A stretch of 64,000 nt of DNA from Ottelia alismoides. Lineage: Eukaryota; Streptophyta; Magnoliopsida; Alismatales; Hydrocharitaceae. Shown piece after piece: positions 9,805-17,665 of the stretch. The position numbers and the translations under genes are program-made. The notes below the pieces were generated by a model. It did not search any database. It was not told the origin of the DNA and saw only the letters and a program-made list of their open reading frames with translations. How positions within the stretch are numbered: the stretch's first letter is position 1; each line of letters begins with the position of its first letter. The stretch lies in NCBI GenBank assembly GCA_037367405.1, contig JAZKJV010011400.1, positions 4,400,501 through 4,464,500 on the forward strand. The letters run 5' to 3'.

Positions 9805-9926
9805 AGTGCGAATGGTCCGTGCGCGCAGAATTCTCTTGGCTTTCGGTGTAGATCGAATCTAACGCTGCGTTGCGTTGAGTTTCTGCGCGAGCATACCTGA
9901 GATGTGGATTGGGAAAGGTGTAGCGG

Positions 9927-10046
9927 GTAGCCACCGTCGCCTTGGTAGCCACCGTCGCGAGACGGTGGACGCCTTGGTAGCCACCGTTGCCAGAGGGTGG
10001 ACGCCAACGTTAAAGCTTTCCACCACTTGGCAGTGGTGGCTACGAA
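9927..10046. repeat. REP-like palindromic cluster (copy 2)
   Basis: Three left-type units starting TAGCCACCGT, one of them truncated after 14 bases, are followed by a right-type hairpin CCACCACTTGGCAGTGGTGG ending in CTACGAAT. The repeats occupy the divergent intergenic space (9805-10228) between the TolC-like gene and bshB1. Nothing else in that 424-base stretch was recognised. Confidence 0.85.
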
Positions 10047-10228
10047 TACACCAAGCCTCAATTTCACAACAAAATGTGTTGGAATACGGGTGACAGAGTG
10101 TCACAGGTCGCCAGAACCCATATCTTGGTCTGAATTACGGCGGGACGGCTGCGGCAAAATTGACTAGGATTGAGGAATGTCGCAGCGACTTCGCTCATGC
10201 AACAGTCAAATCGAGGTTATGCGATCGC

Positions 10229-11050
10229 ATGTCAGAAACCAGTGGAAAGACGATTACTTTGAGCAGCCTGCCAGCCCCCGAGCAATTGGATGTGATTGCC
10301 GTGGGGGCGCATCCAGACGATATCGAAATTGCTTGCGGCGGGACGCTAGCCAAGCTGGTCAGTCAGGGATATCGAGTTGGAATCATTGATTTGACCAATG
10401 GGGAACCGACACCGCGCTGTGACGATCCTGCCATCCGGATCGCGGAAGCTGAAGCCGCGGCTAAGGTTCTGGGTGTTCAAGTCCGCAAGATCTTGCCCTT
10501 TACCAATCGACGGCTGTTTGATTGTTTTGAAATTCGCTGTGCGCTAGCCACCGAATTCCGTCGTTACCGGCCACAGATTGTCATTGGCTTTGGCAACAAG
10601 ACCCCGATGGCTTCGCCCGATCATTACCAGGCGATGTTGATAACGGAAGCCGCGATTTTTTATTCGCGTTTGACCAAGTGGGACGAGCACTTCGAAGGTT
10701 TGCCGGTGCATGCCATTGCGGTGTCGATGTATTTTCAGTTGGCTTTCGAAGCCGTGGTCGATTTGGGATTTAGTTCGCAGATCACGGTCGATATCTCCGA
10801 TCAGTTAGAGAAGAAGCTCGAGTCGGTACGCTGCTACAAGACGCAGTTTCCGCCCGAGAAGCAGCGAGTGTTGGAGCGTGTCCGGGCCACGGCGATCGCC
10901 GCTGGTAATGCAGCGGGCTTTGAGGCGGGCGAAGTGCTCGCTTCGGCAAGGCCCTTGGGATGCGTAGACCTGATGCGCACCATGGTGCCCCCGCCGCGTT
11001 CGACAGCCCAACAAGAAGTCAGTCAAGCACCATGGAACCAGCAAACCTAA
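10229..11050 (+). CDS. bshB1: Bacillithiol biosynthesis deacetylase BshB1-like
   Basis: A PIG-L/LmbE-type zinc deacetylase. The zinc motif AHPDDIE ([13 protein letters not shown]) is near the N-terminus. The later motif SPDHYQAM and the stretch FYSRLTKW match BshB1, which removes the acetyl group from GlcNAc-malate to give GlcN-malate in bacillithiol synthesis. The ATG at 10229 gives a 273-residue protein, slightly longer than typical; a TTG at 10160 in frame would add 23 residues without family similarity. Its end overlaps the start of the RegB-type kinase by 19 bases, linking a thiol-redox enzyme with a redox sensor. No bshA or bshC is in the window. Confidence 0.85.
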   Translation: MSETSGKTITLSSLPAPEQLDVIAVGAHPDDIEIACGGTLAKLVSQGYRVGIIDLTNGEPTPRCDDPAIRIAEAEAAAKVLGVQVRKILPFTNRRLFDCFEIRCALATEFRRYRPQIVIGFGNKTPMASPDHYQAMLITEAAIFYSRLTKWDEHFEGLPVHAIAVSMYFQLAFEAVVDLGFSSQITVDISDQLEKKLESVRCYKTQFPPEKQRVLERVRATAIAAGNAAGFEAGEVLASARPLGCVDLMRTMVPPPRSTAQQEVSQAPWNQQT

Positions 11051-12369
11051 CACCTCCGCACGTTCATCCTCATCCAACTTTCGAGTCGGTGGTCTGGCTG
11101 CTGCACCTGCGCTGGGTGGCTGTGGCTGGACAGTTGTGTGTGATCGCTGGTGTGCATTGGCTGATGCGCATCACTTTACCGATCTGGCCACTGCTGGCTC
11201 TAGTCGGTTTTACAGCCGCGACCAATGTCGTGTATTCGTTCTGGCTGGACCAGATCGGCAAACGTCACCGCAAGGATGAGAAGCACGCACCGACCTATCA
11301 TCTGGTCGCGTGCTTGATGCTGGTCGACTTGCTGACCTTGACAGGTATGTTGTGGCTGTCCGGTTCATTGCAAAATCCCTTTGCCCTGTTTTACTTTGTG
11401 AACATTGCCGTGGCTGGTGTGATCCTGACACCGGTCTGGGCGTGGTCGTTGTGGATCGGGGCGGTGATTTGTGTGATCACCTTGATGCTGGTCGGCACGC
11501 CACTACCTGCCTTGGAGAATAGTTGGTCGGGAACCGGTTCGGGCTGGTCGATAGGCCGGGTCGGTCTCTTGATTTCATTTGCGACTTGCGGCGGTGTGAT
11601 CACTTACTTCATTACGATGCTGACCGGCGAGTTGAAGCAGCGCGAGCTGGAACTGCAAGCAGCCGAGGACGAACGGCTGCGAGCCAGGCAGCTTGAGGGA
11701 CTGGCAACTTTAGCCGCTGGTGCTGGGCACGAACTGGCCACACCACTTTCAACCATCGCGGTGGTCGTCAAAGAATTAGCTCGAACAGTCGAGAAGCATT
11801 CCTTGCCCGCTTCGGTAGGCAAAGACATCGCCCTGATCCGCAGTGAGTTAGATCATTGCCGACAGATACTTGATCGACTGGCCAGCGCCGCTGGTGATGC
11901 TGCTGGCGAACGCTTGACAGAAATAACCGTGGCCGCCTTCTTCGAAGAAGTCATGCTCGGTGTTCGCGAGCCGGCTAGAGTTCAAGTCAGTGTGAGCGAT
12001 AGCGCTAAATCGACGGTGGCTGTGTTACCCATTCAAGCGGTGGCTCAAGCCATTCGCAACCTGGTTCAAAACGCCATCGATGCCAGCCAACCTGGCGCTG
12101 ATGTCCAACTGAAAGGTGAACTGGCTGGCGAGAAGTGGCGCATCCTGGTGGTCGATCGCGGTGATGGAATGACACCGGAAGTTCTGCAGCGCATCGGCCA
12201 GCCGTTCTTCACGACCAAAGAACCTGGACGTGGAATGGGACTGGGTTTGTATCTGACGCAAAACGTCTTGAGCCGCTTGGGCGGCAAACTGAATTACACC
12301 AGCAAGCCGGGGCATGGTACCACGGCTGAGGTAACCTTACCGTGCAAACCTGCGCCTGCAGGGATATAA
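11032..12369 (+). CDS. regB: RegB/PrrB-type redox sensor histidine kinase
   Basis: A membrane histidine kinase of the RegB family. About six hydrophobic helices occupy residues 15-200, with the sequence GSLQNPF at 111-117. This matches the GGxxNPF heptapeptide that RegB uses to sense the quinone pool. The H-box is [12 protein letters not shown] with the phosphorylated His233. A cysteine 43 residues later (Cys276, in DHCRQIL) sits where RegB carries its redox-active Cys. N, G1 and G2 ATP-site boxes follow ([22 protein letters not shown]). I chose the ATG at 11032 because it starts the family-like region; the ATG overlaps bshB1. It most likely phosphorylates the regA-type regulator 227 bases downstream. 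Confidence 0.9.
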   Translation: MEPANLTPPHVHPHPTFESVVWLLHLRWVAVAGQLCVIAGVHWLMRITLPIWPLLALVGFTAATNVVYSFWLDQIGKRHRKDEKHAPTYHLVACLMLVDLLTLTGMLWLSGSLQNPFALFYFVNIAVAGVILTPVWAWSLWIGAVICVITLMLVGTPLPALENSWSGTGSGWSIGRVGLLISFATCGGVITYFITMLTGELKQRELELQAAEDERLRARQLEGLATLAAGAGHELATPLSTIAVVVKELARTVEKHSLPASVGKDIALIRSELDHCRQILDRLASAAGDAAGERLTEITVAAFFEEVMLGVREPARVQVSVSDSAKSTVAVLPIQAVAQAIRNLVQNAIDASQPGADVQLKGELAGEKWRILVVDRGDGMTPEVLQRIGQPFFTTKEPGRGMGLGLYLTQNVLSRLGGKLNYTSKPGHGTTAEVTLPCKPAPAGI

Positions 12370-12411
12370 TTAATAACGTGATCAACTGGATAACGCCACT
12401 CGACCATCTCC

Positions 12412-12484
12412 GTAGCCACCATCGCCAGATGGTGGACGCGAAAACTCAAAGTCTTCCCACCGCTTGGCAGCGATGGCTACGAAT
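12412..12484. repeat. REP-like palindromic pair (copy 3)
   Basis: A minimal unit: left hairpin CCACCATCGCCAGATGGTGG preceded by GTAG and right hairpin CCACCGCTTGGCAGCGATGG followed by CTACGAAT, with a short AT-rich spacer. It sits between regB and regA, so if the two are one transcript the repeat lies inside the mRNA and could tune differential expression. The other bases of 12370-12596 show no gene. Confidence 0.86.
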
Positions 12485-12596
12485 ACTGCAAACAGCAAAA
12501 TTGCCACTTCCCACCCCACGCACTCTGCGATCAAATGCGAGGGAGCTTGCCTACAAGTTTCCCAGAGTGATTCCACTTTAGTAAAGGGCCAGAATC

Positions 12597-13175
12597 ATGA
12601 ATGCCAATGAAGGTACAACTGCGGAAGCAACTCCCGACCTGGGAGCCAAGAGCATCATGCTGGTCGACGACAGTTTTGTGCTGCGCGATCGACTAGCGCT
12701 GGCGTTTCAGGAACGTGGTTTCCGCGTTTCGGTCGCCGGCAGCTACGACGAAGCCCTGATCGTTTTTCGCCAGGCGCCAACCGATCTGGCTGTGCTCGAC
12801 TTGCGCATGCCAGGCAAGCCAGGTATGGCCCTGATACCCGAACTGAAGAAGATCAATCCCGAGACCAAGATCTTGATTCTCTCGGGCTTTGGTTCCATTG
12901 CCACAGCCATCGATGCTATTCGTTTGGGTGCTACCAACTTCTTGCCCAAGCCGGCCGACGCAGACGACATCCTCAATGCTTTTGCACGCGTGGGCAACGA
13001 GATCGAGATTCCTCAAGTGGAAGAAGAGATTCCTGTTCCAACTTTGGCTCAAGCCGAATGGGAGCACATTCACCGCGTGCTGGCCGATTGCGGAGGCAAC
13101 ATTTCCGAAGCAGCCAGGCGACTGGGGATCCACCGACGTTCGCTGCAGCGTAAGCTCAGAAAACGTGCTCCTTGA
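12597..13175 (+). CDS. regA: RegA/PrrA/ActR-type response regulator
   Basis: A 192-residue response regulator. The receiver domain has the acidic pair Asp24/Asp25, phospho-acceptor Asp68 (VLDLRMPGKPG) and Lys118. A short linker follows, then a C-terminal Fis-type helix-turn-helix (GGNISEAARRLGIHRRSLQR) from about residue 162. This single receiver plus Fis HTH layout, without an AAA domain, is characteristic of RegA/PrrA/ActR. Together with the RegB-type kinase upstream it makes a complete redox two-component system. RegA proteins of proteobacteria control respiration and carbon or nitrogen metabolism globally; the regulon here is unknown. Confidence 0.9.
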   Translation: MNANEGTTAEATPDLGAKSIMLVDDSFVLRDRLALAFQERGFRVSVAGSYDEALIVFRQAPTDLAVLDLRMPGKPGMALIPELKKINPETKILILSGFGSIATAIDAIRLGATNFLPKPADADDILNAFARVGNEIEIPQVEEEIPVPTLAQAEWEHIHRVLADCGGNISEAARRLGIHRRSLQRKLRKRAP

Positions 13176-13202
13176 AGCCGGTGAAAATTTTTTGGGTGAA
13201 AA

Positions 13203-13220
13203 ATGGACAAATATGTCCAT
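13203..13220. promoter_or_regulatory. Inverted repeat ATGGACA-N4-TGTCCAT
   Basis: A perfect 7-bp inverted repeat with a 4-base AT spacer, 28 bases after the regA stop, in an AT-rich patch. It has the size and symmetry of a dimeric regulator's operator, but no T-run follows, so a terminator is less likely. The bound protein is unknown. Confidence 0.35.
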
Positions 13221-13290
13221 AATTCTCCAAGCTCTGCGTAGTTGTATAGTTTCCCTCGGTGGAAGAACGTGGATCGTCAACGGTTTGGCA

Positions 13291-13375
13291 TAGCCACCGC
13301 TGCCGAGCGGTTACACGCGACGGCCTATGCAAGCGTATGTGCGCTCAGTAGCCACCCTCTGGCGATGGTGGCTAC
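13291..13375. repeat. Degenerate REP-like copy (copy 4)
   Basis: A decayed copy with TAGCCACCGCTGCCGAGCGG at the left and the reverse-type arm CCACCCTCTGGCGATGGTGG plus CTAC at the right. The arms are imperfect, which suggests an older insertion. It lies in the 299-base gap upstream of the cysteine-rich NHL gene; no other feature besides the dyad at 13203 was recognised in that gap. Confidence 0.7.
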
Positions 13376-13474
13376 TGGGCGAGAGAAGCCGACTTTGCTT
13401 CGGTTCTGGCACTCTGGTACACTACTGGGGCGGTATTACGTTTTGGCCCCTTCTCTTATGTGACGGAGTGCACC

Positions 13475-15226
13475 ATGCTTTGGCTGTTGCGCGCTTCTCT
13501 TTGTGGCTTGATGTTCTTGGCGTCTTCGATTGCATTGGCTGATGCAACAGCCTTTACGCACAAACAGGCTCGTGCTTTGGTGCCCATGCATGAAGGTGCC
13601 AAGTTGAATCTGAATACCTTTTGCATGGGGCCCGATGAGAACCTCTGGCTATGCTGCAGTGGTTTCGGGGGGGCTTATGACAAAGGAGGCATTCTGATTC
13701 TGCAACCCTCGGGCGAATTTGTTCGCACGTTGCCGTTGGACTTTGTTCCCCAAGCGATCAACTTCACTCAAGATGGCACCACTGCATATGTGGCTGGTTC
13801 AGGTACCATCGCCAAGCTCAACGCGCAAGGTGAGGTGCTCAAGACGGTCAAGGCTCCTAACCTGCTGGACGAAGAAGAGATCAAGAAGAAGCTGCAAGCC
13901 GCCCAGGAGAAGCAGCTCAAGCAGATGACCGAGGTCTATGACGAACAGATTGAACGCTTGACCAAGCAACTGGACAAGCTCAAGAGCCAAATTGCCGCGG
14001 CTGAAGAGAAAGAAGACGAGCGAGCGCTCAAGCGTGCTCAAGCTCGTGCCAAGATCGCTCAAGAGCAACTGGACAGCATGCAAGAAGCCTCCAAGCAGTT
14101 GCTAGATTCAATGAGCCAGAGTCTGAGCGGCGAGAATGTTATGGATCGTGTCAAACGCGCTACGGCCGTGGCGGTGACCAAAGAAGATGTCTTTGTAACG
14201 CTGCCGAGCCTCGAAGGTTATGGCTATGCACTGTGGCGTATGAATTATGAACTGGAAGAGCCTTGCTGCGTCAAAGAGAACATTAGCGGTTGCTGCGGGC
14301 AGTTGGACATTCAGACCGATGGTACTGACATCCTGGTGGCCGAGAACACTTCGTTTCGCGTAGTACGTATCGACCGTGAAGGAAAAGAGATTTCGTATTT
14401 CGGCCAGCGCGGCAATGGTGATTCAGGCAGCGGCTGGGGAAGTTGCTGCAACCCAATGAACATTCGCCTGGTCGGCGAAGAGGTATTGGTCGGTGAATCC
14501 AGCATTGGTCACCTGAAGCGTTATACCAAAGATGGTCAATATCTGGGGCTGGTAGGCACTGCGCGCATCGGCGGCGGTTGCAAACACGTTGCCTTGGCCG
14601 TTGATTCCAAACGCAACTGGTACTTCATGATGAATCAAAACAGCAACAACATTGCCGTCTTGGTTCCCAAAGAAGAAGTCACCGGCGAAACCGAAGAAGA
14701 ACGCTTGTCGCGCGAGGCTCGCGACGGACTGGGCAAGAAACTGCTGGGCGCTTGGGAATACACCAACAGCGACAAGAAAGCCAATGCTGATCCGAATAAC
14801 GAATCGCTCGAATCCTACATCACTCAGCAGTATCGCTATCTGCATTTCCACTCCAATGGCGAACTGTCGACGACCAAGGTCCAGAAGACCGAAGGCAAGC
14901 CAGCCGGCGAGACCAGCAATGCCCTGGGCGGCTTGCTCGAGAGCGTCGTGCAGGCCGTTAGCAGTCCGGCGGTGGCTGTTGGAATGGCCGAGGAAAAGTC
15001 CTCTTGGGAAGCCATTCGCCAGGACAACGATCAACTACAGTTCGTGGCTCTGTCGGCAGGCGTGAGGGGCTTTGGCGGCACAGTCAGTTTTGTGGATGCC
15101 GAGACGATCACGATTCAGTGGTACTACGATTCTCCTGAATCACCTTACGGTGGCCCACTGACTTACAAACGCGTTCCCGGTCAATGTTGCGCTGACGGGG
15201 CTGAATGCGATAAGTGCAAGAAGTAA
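13475..15226 (+). CDS. Secreted NHL-like propeller with coiled coil and Cys pairs
   Basis: A 583-residue exported protein, signal peptide about residues 1-23 ending near SIALA. Propeller-like blades come first. A charged coiled coil follows at about residues 130-215 (repeated EEK/QLD heptads), then further NHL-like blades and a C-terminal part of unknown fold. It is studded with vicinal cysteines (LCCSG, PCCVKE, SGCCGQ, GSCCNP) and ends in QCCADGAECDKCKK, which suggests metal binding or disulfide stapling. I chose the ATG at 13475 because GGAG lies 6 bases before it; an in-frame GTG at 13460 is possible. First gene of a three-gene operon; the function is not known. Confidence 0.72.
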   Translation: MLWLLRASLCGLMFLASSIALADATAFTHKQARALVPMHEGAKLNLNTFCMGPDENLWLCCSGFGGAYDKGGILILQPSGEFVRTLPLDFVPQAINFTQDGTTAYVAGSGTIAKLNAQGEVLKTVKAPNLLDEEEIKKKLQAAQEKQLKQMTEVYDEQIERLTKQLDKLKSQIAAAEEKEDERALKRAQARAKIAQEQLDSMQEASKQLLDSMSQSLSGENVMDRVKRATAVAVTKEDVFVTLPSLEGYGYALWRMNYELEEPCCVKENISGCCGQLDIQTDGTDILVAENTSFRVVRIDREGKEISYFGQRGNGDSGSGWGSCCNPMNIRLVGEEVLVGESSIGHLKRYTKDGQYLGLVGTARIGGGCKHVALAVDSKRNWYFMMNQNSNNIAVLVPKEEVTGETEEERLSREARDGLGKKLLGAWEYTNSDKKANADPNNESLESYITQQYRYLHFHSNGELSTTKVQKTEGKPAGETSNALGGLLESVVQAVSSPAVAVGMAEEKSSWEAIRQDNDQLQFVALSAGVRGFGGTVSFVDAETITIQWYYDSPESPYGGPLTYKRVPGQCCADGAECDKCKK

Positions 15227-15247
15227 TTCGCTAATGCGGAGGTTATC

Positions 15248-16087
15248 ATGCGAGCTCGATGGTTGACCGTTTGTCTGAGTCTGGTATGCAGTCTGGCGCA
15301 GTGCTGCTCGTTGCTATTGGCCGAGGACAAACCACTGGTGATGGTGGTGACCGATCCGCTCTCTGCCCGAAACGCGTGCGATTGCGTTTCGGGCTATGCC
15401 CAACGCGATTACGACAAACTGGCTGCGCACCTGCAGGCTGCGATCAAGCAGCCTGTTGAGGTGGTGTATGCCGAATCGTTTGCGGTGGCCCTGAAAGAGA
15501 AGACCGATGGCCGCGTCGATCTCGTGGTCGGTAAAGACTCAGTCATTCGCCATAACATAAAAGCTTTGAAGCTGCCTCATTTGGAACCGATGGCTTCCTT
15601 GACTGATCATCGGGGCAAGACGACCATGACCGGGTTGTTTGTGGTTCAAGGCAACAGCCAGGCGGCCAGTCTGTTGGACATCGAAGGGTATCGTGTGTTC
15701 TTCGGCCCCGAGGCATGCGACGAAAAGTGGTCTGCTCCGCGAGCCGCTTTGGAAAAACTGGAACTGGTTACCGATCCGACTTCCAAGTCTTGCGATACCT
15801 GTTCGATCGCCGCGAAAGAACTGATAGGCTTGCCAGTGGATACAAAAACGGCGGCAGTGATCTCCAGCTATGCAATCCCGTTGCTGGAAGGTTGTGGCAC
15901 GATCAAGAAAGGCGCTCTGCGCGTGATTGGTGAAACGGATGAAGTGCCGTTCATCTCCTGCTTTGTCAGTCGCCTTTTGCCTCAGTCTCAGCAGGCGGCC
16001 ATTCGCGACGCGCTGATGGCCAGCCAGAGTCCCGAACTGCTGAAGGCACTCGAATCAAAATCCGGCTTCGTCGCTTACACCAAGTAA
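15248..16087 (+). CDS. PhnD-like periplasmic substrate-binding protein
   Basis: A 279-residue exported solute-binding protein of the phosphate/phosphite/phosphonate (PhnD) class. The signal peptide spans about residues 1-25. The two-lobe fold shows in the ESFAVALKEKTDGRVDLVVGKD region (lobe 1 pocket) and the SSYAIPLLEGCGTIKKGALRV region (lobe 2). No ATPase or permease gene is nearby, so it may act as a free ligand sensor or in a secreted complex. Many cysteines occur in close pairs (NACDC, SCDTC), as in its upstream neighbour. It is 21 bases after that gene and 3 bases before the PQQ-repeat gene. The ligand is unknown. Confidence 0.78.
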   Translation: MRARWLTVCLSLVCSLAQCCSLLLAEDKPLVMVVTDPLSARNACDCVSGYAQRDYDKLAAHLQAAIKQPVEVVYAESFAVALKEKTDGRVDLVVGKDSVIRHNIKALKLPHLEPMASLTDHRGKTTMTGLFVVQGNSQAASLLDIEGYRVFFGPEACDEKWSAPRAALEKLELVTDPTSKSCDTCSIAAKELIGLPVDTKTAAVISSYAIPLLEGCGTIKKGALRVIGETDEVPFISCFVSRLLPQSQQAAIRDALMASQSPELLKALESKSGFVAYTK

Positions 16088-16090
16088 ACA

Positions 16091-17320
16091 ATGGTTCGAT
16101 TGCAAACGGTTTGGGCCCTGGCTCTTCTGCTGGTCAGTTCATGGCTTATTGACTCTGCTAGTGCTCAATCGACCTGGCCACGGTTTCGTGGTGAACGAGC
16201 CGATGGCCACGTCGATCAATTCCCCGATAAGCCTTGGGCACCGCGCATCTTGTGGCAGGTGCCGTTGCCCACTCAAGGTGTGGGTGGAGTGGCTGCCACC
16301 GAAGAGTTTGTCATCACGTCCAGTCGCGGCCCCGATGACAAGCAAGATGTGTTCGTGTGCATTGACCCCACATCGGGAGCGGAACTATGGCGCAAAAGCT
16401 ATCCTGCCCCAGGTTCTCTCGATTACGGCAACTCGCCGCGCGCCACTCCGCTGATCGCTGATCCCGTGGTTTACTTGCTAGGGGCGATGGGGGACCTGCA
16501 TTGTGTGGACATCGATAGCGGTGAAACAATTTGGCACAAACACCTGGTCCGGGATCTGGGTGGCGAGCTTCCGATTTGGGGTTACGGTTGGTCGCCATTG
16601 CTGATCGATGACAAACTGATCGTTCTGCCGGGCGGTCCCGCCTGCTCGATTGCGGCTCTCGATCCAGACAGTGGCGAGGTCATTTGGAAGACGCCCGGGC
16701 AACCGACGGCCTATGCCTCACCTGTCCTGGCTCAATGGGCAGGTCGCTCACAGATTGTGACCTACGACAAAGCCACCCTGGGTGGTTGGGATCTGGCAAC
16801 CGGTCAGCGCATTTGGAGTATTCAACCACCGCACCCCAACGACTTCAACGTACCAACCCCCATTATCTTGCCTGACTCGCTGCTGGTCATTACCGAAAAC
16901 AATGGGCTGCGCCAGTATGCAGTAGATGCTCAAACCGGCGCGCCAAAGGTCAAGCCAGTTGCGCAGCGGGATCAGTCCAAGCCAGATTCGCATACGCCCG
17001 TCGTAGTTGAGCGGCTGGTTCTGTCGGCCGATCGCGAATTGATCGCTTTCGACTTGGACAAGCAACTCGAGATCGCCTGGCGTATCAAAGATCGAGCCTT
17101 TCGAGGTCACAACAGTTTGATCGTCGGTGGCAACCAGGTGCTGGTGATAACCCAAGGAGGCGAATTGCTGCTGGTGAAGGTCACATCCGAATCGGGACAG
17201 ATTACAGCGCGGCACAAGTTCGATAGCGATGCTCGCTACCTCTTGGCCCATCCTGCGCTGGTAGGCGAGATCTTGTATCTGCGAGCCGAAAAGAGCTTGC
17301 AAGCTTGGGCACTGTGGTAG
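16091..17320 (+). CDS. PQQ-repeat-like beta-propeller protein, exported
   Basis: A 409-residue protein with a clear signal peptide (residues 1-26, ending DSASAQ) and about seven PQQ-like blades with the recurrent pattern 'G..LW....P', for example GAELWRKSYPAPGS, GETIWHKH, GEVIWKTPGQP and GQRIWSIQPP. These propellers occur widely in planctomycetes as scaffold or binding proteins in the periplasm. Residues for true PQQ-dehydrogenase catalysis are not evident, so it is unlikely to be an alcohol dehydrogenase. The ATG is 3 bases past the PhnD-like gene's stop, which indicates tight co-expression. Confidence 0.84.
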   Translation: MVRLQTVWALALLLVSSWLIDSASAQSTWPRFRGERADGHVDQFPDKPWAPRILWQVPLPTQGVGGVAATEEFVITSSRGPDDKQDVFVCIDPTSGAELWRKSYPAPGSLDYGNSPRATPLIADPVVYLLGAMGDLHCVDIDSGETIWHKHLVRDLGGELPIWGYGWSPLLIDDKLIVLPGGPACSIAALDPDSGEVIWKTPGQPTAYASPVLAQWAGRSQIVTYDKATLGGWDLATGQRIWSIQPPHPNDFNVPTPIILPDSLLVITENNGLRQYAVDAQTGAPKVKPVAQRDQSKPDSHTPVVVERLVLSADRELIAFDLDKQLEIAWRIKDRAFRGHNSLIVGGNQVLVITQGGELLLVKVTSESGQITARHKFDSDARYLLAHPALVGEILYLRAEKSLQAWALW

Positions 17321-17512
17321 CCGTATGCGGCAGCCAGGGAGATGCCTGGCTGATTCGCTTTAAATCAGTCTAAGGGACTGTAAAACTGCCCGCCAATCAG
17401 GCGAATGGGCGCCAATGAAAACAGGGGCTTCACCGGCGAATTAAGTATAACCGCTTTTCATTAGCGCTAATTTGCATCATTAGCGGGCAACATCTCCACT
17501 TGGTAAGCCGGA
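17321..17512. other. Intergenic, no gene recognised
   Basis: Non-coding stretch after the PQQ operon. It contains the 12-base palindrome ATTAGCGCTAAT at 17460-17471 and the partly overlapping hairpin GCTAAT-N7-ATTAGC just after it. These might serve as the operon's transcription end, although no strong T-run follows. From 17513 the sequence becomes REP and element B repeats. Confidence 0.4.
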
Positions 17513-17665
17513 TAGCCACCGCCTGCAAGAGAGATTGTCCAGCTTTTAAGTCGTTTCCAAGGATAGGTTTCGAGCGCGCATGTCACCTCCCCCAGCGTTC
17601 CTGCGCTTGGGAGAGGTTACCTACTGCCAACCCTTGTTACCTCCACCGTCTGGCGACGGTGGCTA
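17513..17665. repeat. REP copy split by element B and by the intron (copy 5)
   Basis: It begins as a right-type REP arm (TAGCCACCGCCTGCAAG). Element-B-like sequence then replaces it (GTCCAGCTTTTAAGTC, and the CTCCCCCAGC...GGGAGAGG hairpin near 17587-17616). The copy resumes with the hairpin CCACCGTC-TGGC-GACGGTGG (17643-17662) and CTA. The group II intron begins at the next base, and the rest of the REP end (CGAAT) is found at 19629-19633 after the intron. Confidence 0.75.
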
